Part shown: piece by piece, positions 6,642 through 10,684 of the stretch | Numbering within the stretch: the stretch's first letter is position 1 | How the letters are laid out: each line of letters starts with the position of its first letter | NCBI GenBank assembly: GCA_964195715.1 | Contig: CAXMRU010000305.1 | Coordinates: 1 to 10,684, forward strand | Direction: 5' to 3' | DNA from: Benthicola sp964195715 | GTDB lineage: Bacteria > Gemmatimonadota > Gemmatimonadetes > Palauibacterales > Palauibacteraceae | DNA: 10,684 nucleotides | Made by a program: the position numbers and the translations under genes | The notes under the pieces: generated by a model | Told to the model about the DNA's origin: nothing | Seen by the model: the letters and a program-made list of their open reading frames with translations, nothing else | The model's database searches: none

Positions 6642-6671
6642 GTGAGAAGCGACTCCTGCGGAAGAGGCTTG

Positions 6672-6959
6672 ATGAAGGCGCGGATCGTTCGGATCGGAAA
6701 CTCGCGCGGGGTGCGTATCCCAAAGCCGCTGATCGAGGAGGCTGGGCTGGAGGACGAGGTCCAGCTCACTCTCGGACCGGACGGGATCCTCATCTCCCCT
6801 CTCACCGCGGCGCGTGCGGGTTGGGCCGAGGCCGGCGAGTTGGTACGCGAGCGAGCTGAAGGCGGGCTTCTCGACGCCCCCGCTTCCACTCGGTTCGATA
6901 AGTCCTCCTGGGAGTGGGACCCGGGTCGAGACCGGATTCCAGGCCGGGACGGAGACTGA
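6672..6959 (+). CDS. mazE: MazE-type (SpoVT/AbrB-fold) antitoxin
   Basis: A 95-residue protein. The N-terminal swapped-hairpin AbrB domain reads MKARIVRIGNSRGVRIPKPL, then IEEAGLEDEVQLTL (about 1-35). It has the hallmark IGNSRGVRIPK DNA-binding strand-turn. The C-terminal part is charged and contains FDKSSWEW, a plausible toxin-binding tail rich in aromatic and acidic residues. I chose the ATG at 6672 because family members begin MKxxIxxIGNS and because an AAGAGG-like site lies four bases before it; an in-frame ATG at 6618 would add 18 residues that overlap the promoter. The stop is three bases before the mazF start. It is expected to repress its own operon and neutralise the toxin that follows. 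Confidence 0.88.
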   Translation: MKARIVRIGNSRGVRIPKPLIEEAGLEDEVQLTLGPDGILISPLTAARAGWAEAGELVRERAEGGLLDAPASTRFDKSSWEWDPGRDRIPGRDGD

Positions 6960-6962
6960 CCC

Positions 6963-7286
6963 GTGCGAGTGAGCCGCGGCGACGTCTTCCTGGTAGCCCT
7001 CGGGCCGACCCGGGGTAAGGAAATCCGGAAGACCCGGCCGTGCCTCGTCGTCTCCCCCGACGAACTGAACGACTCCCTTTTCACGTTCATCGTCGCTCCC
7101 ATGACCACGGGCGGACACGCTTACCCGTTCCGCATTCCGTGCCGATTCCAGCGCACGAACGGTTTCGTCGTGCTCGATCAGCTTCGCACCGTCGATGCCG
7201 ACCGGCTCGTACAGCGCCTCGGGCGACTCTCGACCCCCACCTGCCGGAAGTGCCTCGGCGTACTCCGCGAAATGTTCGCGGAATAG
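6963..7286 (+). CDS. mazF: MazF/PemK-type endoribonuclease toxin
   Basis: A 107-residue protein of normal family length. The usual blocks appear in order: RGDVFLVALGPTRGKEIRKT with RPCLVVSPDELN (5-36), VAPMTT (44-49), and FVVLDQLRTVDADRL followed by LGRLS. R25 and T48 correspond to the catalytic arginine and threonine regions of MazF RNases. The family cuts single-stranded RNA at short sequence motifs; the target motif here cannot be read from sequence. The start is GTG at 6963, directly after mazE and so probably translationally coupled. Two cysteines (C-x2-C in TCRKCLG) near the C-terminus are a small oddity. It appears intact, unlike the VapC and Uma2 genes in this window. Confidence 0.9.
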   Translation: MRVSRGDVFLVALGPTRGKEIRKTRPCLVVSPDELNDSLFTFIVAPMTTGGHAYPFRIPCRFQRTNGFVVLDQLRTVDADRLVQRLGRLSTPTCRKCLGVLREMFAE

Positions 7287-7410
7287 GTCGCCGACTTCAG
7301 CGCACGACATCACTCCCAGTGGTTGACTCAGTCCACCCTTCCCCCCTTCTTGGGCCGTCACGTTGAAACATTGCACCGGCATCCGAGGTATTCGGTCCTG
7401 ATCTGAGGCT

Positions 7411-7425
7411 CGCGGCCAGGCCGCG
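7411..7425 (+). promoter_or_regulatory. Small GC-rich inverted repeat before the DUF305 gene
   Basis: Seven-base arms CGCGGCC and GGCCGCG surround a single A, 19 bases upstream of the DUF305 start. It could be an operator or a hairpin limiting translation initiation. In this composition it may be chance. The rest of the 7287-7444 gap shows no convincing promoter. Confidence 0.25.
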
Positions 7426-7444
7426 AAAGACCCACAACCACGAA

Positions 7445-8200
7445 ATGATTGATCGAATGACGGCACTGATGCGCCGCGTCGTAGCGGCTATGCTCGTTTT
7501 CGCCGGCATGTCCGGCCCGGGCATCGCAAACGCGCAGGATGAAGGGGCCAGACCGGCCAGCCTGTCAAACGCCGAGTTCGAAGCGCTCTATCTCGCCCGC
7601 CAGGACAGCGCCCGTATGCGCTTCACAGAGGCGGACGTCTACTTCGTCACCGGCATGATCTCGCACCACGCGCAGGCCCTGGTGATGTCGGAGCTCGCGC
7701 CCACGCACGGCGCCAGCCCGCCGGTGGAGACCCTGGCCGCGCGCATCATCAACGCCCAGCGGGACGAGATCGCCCTCATGCAGGGCTGGCTCGAGGATCG
7801 CGGGCAGCCGGTACCGCAGGTGAAGATCGACGGCCTGATCCTGACGATCGAGATGAGCGCCCCGACCGGGGATGAGGACCACGACGCGCGCATGGCACAC
7901 GACGCAGCCGGCGCCCACGGGCACCACATGCCCGGCATGCTGACCCAGGAGCAGCTGGAGGAGCTGGCCGCCGCCTTCGGACCGGAGTTCGACCGCCTCT
8001 TCCTGACCTACATGATCCAGCACCACGGCGGCGCGGTCACCATGGTGCACGACCTGTTCGCCGTCGACGGCGCCGGCCAGGACGGGGCCGTGTTCAAGCT
8101 CGCCTCGGACATCCAGGTGGATCAGATTACCGAGATCGAGCGCATGACGCAGATGGTGGACGCCATGGCCGAGCCAACCGGTTCGGACGCCGGTCGTTGA
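7445..8200 (+). CDS. Secreted DUF305 protein with two His-His/Met repeats
   Basis: A 251-residue protein. Residues 1-30 are a signal peptide (MRRVVAAMLVFAGM, then ANA before QDEG). Two DUF305 units follow. The first has MISHHAQALVM (71-81) and a helix with Q105, E108 and M112. The second has MIQHHGGAVTM (190-200) and a helix with Q227, E230 and M234. The linker (146-165) is rich in His and Met (HGHHMPGM). DUF305 is a ferritin-like helical fold, and characterised relatives such as cyanobacterial CopM bind copper in the periplasm. Metal binding is therefore a reasonable inference, while the physiological role is not known. Start choice is uncertain: ATGs at 7457 and 7469 would also keep the signal peptide, and no candidate has a good Shine-Dalgarno. 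The LVIVD lipoprotein starts 46 bases later, so the two are probably one operon. Confidence 0.85.
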   Translation: MIDRMTALMRRVVAAMLVFAGMSGPGIANAQDEGARPASLSNAEFEALYLARQDSARMRFTEADVYFVTGMISHHAQALVMSELAPTHGASPPVETLAARIINAQRDEIALMQGWLEDRGQPVPQVKIDGLILTIEMSAPTGDEDHDARMAHDAAGAHGHHMPGMLTQEQLEELAAAFGPEFDRLFLTYMIQHHGGAVTMVHDLFAVDGAGQDGAVFKLASDIQVDQITEIERMTQMVDAMAEPTGSDAGR

Positions 8201-8246
8201 CCATTCCCAAAGCGACCCCATTGCAGACACCAGTAGAGGAAACCTG

Positions 8247-10319
8247 ATGAGATTCAAAGCTTCTCCGTCGTCTCGCGCCGCATCCCCAGGGATTGTGGCC
8301 CCTCTTCGCTCCCTGTGGCTCGTCGCCGGGACCGCCGGACTGCTCGGCATGACCGCGTGCGCCTCGTCGGGCACGATGTCGCCCGCCGCCGATCCGGCCC
8401 TCAACACGCCGTCATCGGCCACCGAGCCGCTGAAGTCGGCGCCGACTGCTGAGACCGATGTCCAGTTGCCGTCCGACCCGCGCGTCGGGCTCTCGCCAGG
8501 GCTGCTGGACGCCGGCCAGGCGATCTGGAATCTCAGTCTCGTGTCAGCAACGCCGCCTCCCGCGGAGTTCGTCGGAGTCACGAACTCCGATCTCGCCTTC
8601 AGCGGCAAGTACGTCATCCAGGGCAACTACAACGGCTTCCAGGTGTGGGACATCTCGAATCCGTCCGCGCCCGTCCTCGTGAAGGGATACGTGTGCCCGG
8701 CCTCGCAGAGCGACGTTTCGGTATATCGGAACCTGCTCTTCGTGTCGGGCGAGGGCATGGGCGGACGCCTCGACTGCGGGACCGAGGGAGTGGAGGATGT
8801 GGTCAGCGAACACAGGCTCCGCGGCATCCGCATCTTCGACATCACTGATATCGAGAACCCGGTCTACGTCGGCAACGTGCAAACGTGCCGCGGCTCGCAC
8901 ACCCACTCCGTGCTCGTCGACCCGAATGACCCGGACAACGTCTACATCTACGTTTCCGGCTCCGCGTCCGTGCGCCCCGAGGACGAGCTCCCGGGCTGCT
9001 CCGACGCGTCGCCCGGTGAAGACCCGAACTCGGCGCTTTTCCGGATCGAGGTCATCCGCGTGCCGCTCGCGCACCCGGAGCAGGCGGCGATCGTGAGCTC
9101 CCCGCGCATCTTCGATGACCTGGTGGCCCCGCCGACGCACGGCCGGAGTCCGGCGGACATCGAGGACCTGGAGCGGGCCAGGGCGCGCGGCGCCTTTATC
9201 GCCGAGGTCGAGGGCGAGGAAACGATCGTCTCCGACGGGATGGCCGACCAGTTGCTGGCGCAATTCGTGAGCCGGCGCGGAGGAGAGGGCGACCCCACAG
9301 CCGTCGACAGCGCGGCGCTGCGTGAGGCCCTGCCGACGATCGTCGAGCGAATTTACGGTACTCCTGGGGATGAGGGGGACGATCCGCGTCCCGGACCCAC
9401 GCAGTGCCACGACATCACCCTGTACCCGGAGATCGGGCTCGCGGGCGGCGCGTGCGAGGGCTACGGTTTCCTGATCGACATCAGCGATCCGGTGAACCCG
9501 GTGCGCCTCGCTGCGGTGGCTGACTCCAACTTCTCATACTGGCACTCGGCCACCTTCAACAACGACGGCACCTCGATCCTGTTCAGCGACGAGTGGGGTG
9601 GCGGCGGCGGGCCGAAGTGCCGCCACGACGATCCCTACGAGTGGGGAGCGAACGCTCTGTTCACGATCGTGAACGGGCAGATGATCTTCCAGAGTTACTA
9701 CAAGCTGCCGGCGCCCCAGACGTCGGAGGAGAACTGCGTCGCCCACAACGGATCGCTGATCCCCATTCCAGGCCGGGACGTGATGGTGCAGGCGTGGTAC
9801 CAGGGGGGCATCTCGGTATTTGACTGGACGGATCCGGCCCACCCGGCGGAGATCGCCTTCTTCGACCGCGGCCCCATGGAAGCGAACTCGATGGGGTTCG
9901 GCGGCTCGTGGTCCGTCTACTGGTACAACGGCCTGATCGTGAGCTCAGAGATCGGGCGCGGCCTGGACATACTCGAGCTCACCCCAAGCGATTTCATCTC
10001 GGAGAACGAGATCGAGGCGGCCCGCACGGTGACGTTCGACCACTTCAACGTGCAGGGGCAGCAGAAGTTCTACTGGCCGGCGACGTTCTCGCTCGCACGG
10101 GCCTACGTGGATCAGCTTGAGCGGTCCGGTGGGCTGGGGGCAGAGGGCGTGGCCATGGCGCGTACCGCCCTGGCGGACCTTGAGGACGCACCGGCCTCCG
10201 AGCGGCGAGCGTCGCTGACGCAGATGGCGACTCACCTCGAGCACCTTGCCGCCGAGTCCGAGGACAGCGAGCGGCTGTCGATGCTGGCAGAGACGGTGCG
10301 GGCGCTGGCGACAGAGTAG
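8247..10319 (+). CDS. LVIVD-repeat beta-propeller lipoprotein
   Basis: A 690-residue protein. A hydrophobic N-terminal segment ends in the lipobox LGMTAC (C38), so it should be a lipoprotein outside the cytoplasmic membrane. LVIVD-type repeats are seen at about 129-150 (GFQVWDISNPSAPVLV), 193-210 (GIRIFDITDIENPVYV), 406-424 (YGFLIDISDPVNPVRL) and 520-536 (GGISVFDWTDPAHPAEI), as expected for a propeller. Histidines follow the strands (SHTH 217-220, CHD 387-389, YWH 431-433, CVAH 497-500). Eight cysteines beyond C38 suggest disulfides. Residues about 300-375 form an acidic, helix-prone insertion between blades, and the last 100 residues are helical. AGAGGA lies six bases before the ATG. It follows the DUF305 gene closely; no enzymatic role can be assigned from sequence. 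Confidence 0.85.
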   Translation: MRFKASPSSRAASPGIVAPLRSLWLVAGTAGLLGMTACASSGTMSPAADPALNTPSSATEPLKSAPTAETDVQLPSDPRVGLSPGLLDAGQAIWNLSLVSATPPPAEFVGVTNSDLAFSGKYVIQGNYNGFQVWDISNPSAPVLVKGYVCPASQSDVSVYRNLLFVSGEGMGGRLDCGTEGVEDVVSEHRLRGIRIFDITDIENPVYVGNVQTCRGSHTHSVLVDPNDPDNVYIYVSGSASVRPEDELPGCSDASPGEDPNSALFRIEVIRVPLAHPEQAAIVSSPRIFDDLVAPPTHGRSPADIEDLERARARGAFIAEVEGEETIVSDGMADQLLAQFVSRRGGEGDPTAVDSAALREALPTIVERIYGTPGDEGDDPRPGPTQCHDITLYPEIGLAGGACEGYGFLIDISDPVNPVRLAAVADSNFSYWHSATFNNDGTSILFSDEWGGGGGPKCRHDDPYEWGANALFTIVNGQMIFQSYYKLPAPQTSEENCVAHNGSLIPIPGRDVMVQAWYQGGISVFDWTDPAHPAEIAFFDRGPMEANSMGFGGSWSVYWYNGLIVSSEIGRGLDILELTPSDFISENEIEAARTVTFDHFNVQGQQKFYWPATFSLARAYVDQLERSGGLGAEGVAMARTALADLEDAPASERRASLTQMATHLEHLAAESEDSERLSMLAETVRALATE

Positions 10320-10339
10320 CGCCAGTCTGGTTCGCTGAT

Positions 10340-10371
10340 TCAGCCCGGGGACGATCATGTCCCCGGGCTGA
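10340..10371 (+). terminator. Strong hairpin after the LVIVD gene, probable terminator
   Basis: Perfect 13-base arms TCAGCCCGGGGAC (10340-10352) and GTCCCCGGGCTGA (10359-10371) enclose the loop GATCAT, 20 bases past the stop codon. The position and very GC-rich stem fit the end of the DUF305-LVIVD transcript. No T-run follows, so it may terminate weakly or protect the 3' end instead. Confidence 0.6.
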
Positions 10372-10481
10372 GCCTGGCCGGTTGGCCGTCCCTTCCCTGC
10401 TTCCTGCCCCCCCTCGGATGGACCGCTCGAGAGAGCTCCCACACAGCGGCTGCGGCACCAGGTGAAGGTGGCACTTCGCAT

Positions 10482-10550
10482 GGTCCGTTCGGCCCTCATC
10501 GTTTGCGGGAAGATATCTTCCTGCAAACGATGAGGCGGTTTCAAGGGATC
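10482..10550 (+). repeat. Dispersed palindromic element, copy 4 (best dyad)
   Basis: A 40-base palindrome (10495-10534, centre 10514/10515) has 20-base arms with a single mismatch, a G-T pair at 10507/10522. The core is the same GGAAGATATCTTCC as in copy 1. The outer arms (CTCATCGTTTGC and GCAAACGATGAG) differ from the other copies yet stay complementary. The tail GGTTTCAAGGG starts at 10537, again 23 bases right of the centre. The left flank GGTCCGTTCGG matches copy 2. Unlike the other copies, no minus-strand gene starts to its left. Confidence 0.88.
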
Positions 10551-10684
10551 ACGCCCTGGGCTCGCCCGGGCTCGGCTGCTGGAATGAGCGCCCCGGCCAC
10601 GCTTGCGCCTGGCCGAGGCGATGTCGAGGAACCAGCTGGCTCACGAAACGATCGAGCTGTTGTCAAAAACATTCCGGTTTCGAA
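10551..10684. other. Right-end intergenic stretch without a supported gene
   Basis: Between the LVIVD stop (10319) and the window edge the only clear features are the terminator hairpin and palindrome copy 4; 10372-10481 shows nothing recognisable. Two plus-strand frames stay open to the edge, from ATGs at 10584 and 10621. The second has more GC-rich third positions but only 21 codons, no matching family and a GAGG only two bases from its ATG. Either could be the beginning of the next gene; neither can be supported here. Confidence 0.5.

Noticed and set aside
7323..7394. TTGACT (7323) or TTGAAA (7363) as -35 boxes of a DUF305 promoter
   Set aside because: No acceptable -10 hexamer occurs at 16-18 bases from either one, so I do not call a promoter.
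7565..8626. A 353-codon minus-strand open frame opposite the DUF305 and LVIVD genes
   Set aside because: It is antisense to two genes with clear domain signatures, and its composition (His/Val/Arg-rich, no motifs) fits a shadow frame.
6936..9780. An exact 16-base match, ATTCCAGGCCGGGACG, at 6936-6951 and 9765-9780
   Set aside because: Both lie inside coding sequence and encode similar IPGRD segments in unrelated proteins. A match of this length is plausible by chance in 10 kb of GC-rich DNA, and no other copy or flanking similarity was seen.
1228..10550. Palindromic elements as integron attC sites separating toxin-antitoxin cassettes
   Set aside because: attC sites need GTTRRRY and RYYYAAC cores at the ends of the stem. 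The copies lack these, genes on both strands lie between them, and no integrase is present in the window.
1228..10550. A CRISPR-like array
   Set aside because: The repeats are 2.3-4 kb apart with complete genes between them, so they are dispersed elements rather than an array.

Overview
This is a GC-rich bacterial window, coding on both strands. The best taxonomic guess is a Gemmatimonadota-like genome. That rests on two large paralogues with a membrane segment, a TolB/FlgO-like domain and TPRs, and on a DUF305 protein next to an LVIVD-repeat lipoprotein. There is no rRNA or marker gene to confirm it.

Layout. 1-1117 (minus strand): two translationally coupled flavodoxin-fold oxidoreductases. 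The upstream one carries an iron-sulfur-flavoprotein cysteine motif. The downstream one starts at a GTG and runs off the left edge. 1385-1706 (plus): a wrecked Uma2-family nuclease gene. 1710-3503 (minus): first TolB-like/TPR membrane protein. 3752-4305 (plus): a VapB antitoxin with an internally shortened VapC. 4332-6380 (minus): second TolB-like/TPR paralogue. 6672-7286 (plus): an apparently intact MazE/MazF-type toxin-antitoxin pair. 7445-10319 (plus): a secreted DUF305 protein followed by a large LVIVD-repeat lipoprotein, probably co-transcribed and ended by a strong hairpin. 10320-10684 holds no convincing gene.

The most striking non-coding signal is a dispersed intergenic element in four copies, with dyad centres at 1245/1246, 3608/3609, 6484/6485 and 10514/10515. 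Each copy is a long, nearly loopless palindrome built on the core GGAAGATATCTTCC or a close variant. A GG(T/A)TTTGAAGG-like tail begins exactly 23 bases to the right of the centre in every copy. All four copies have the same orientation.

The first three copies lie in divergent intergenic regions. On the left is an ordinary minus-strand gene (flavoprotein or TPR protein). On the right is a plus-strand gene of a toxin or nuclease family (Uma2 remnant, vapBC, mazEF). The fourth lies beyond the LVIVD gene. Two of the three toxin/nuclease genes are damaged, so the window looks like a mosaic of small acquired modules set against this repeat. Whether the repeat is an operator, a REP/MITE-like element or a structured leader cannot be settled from one window.
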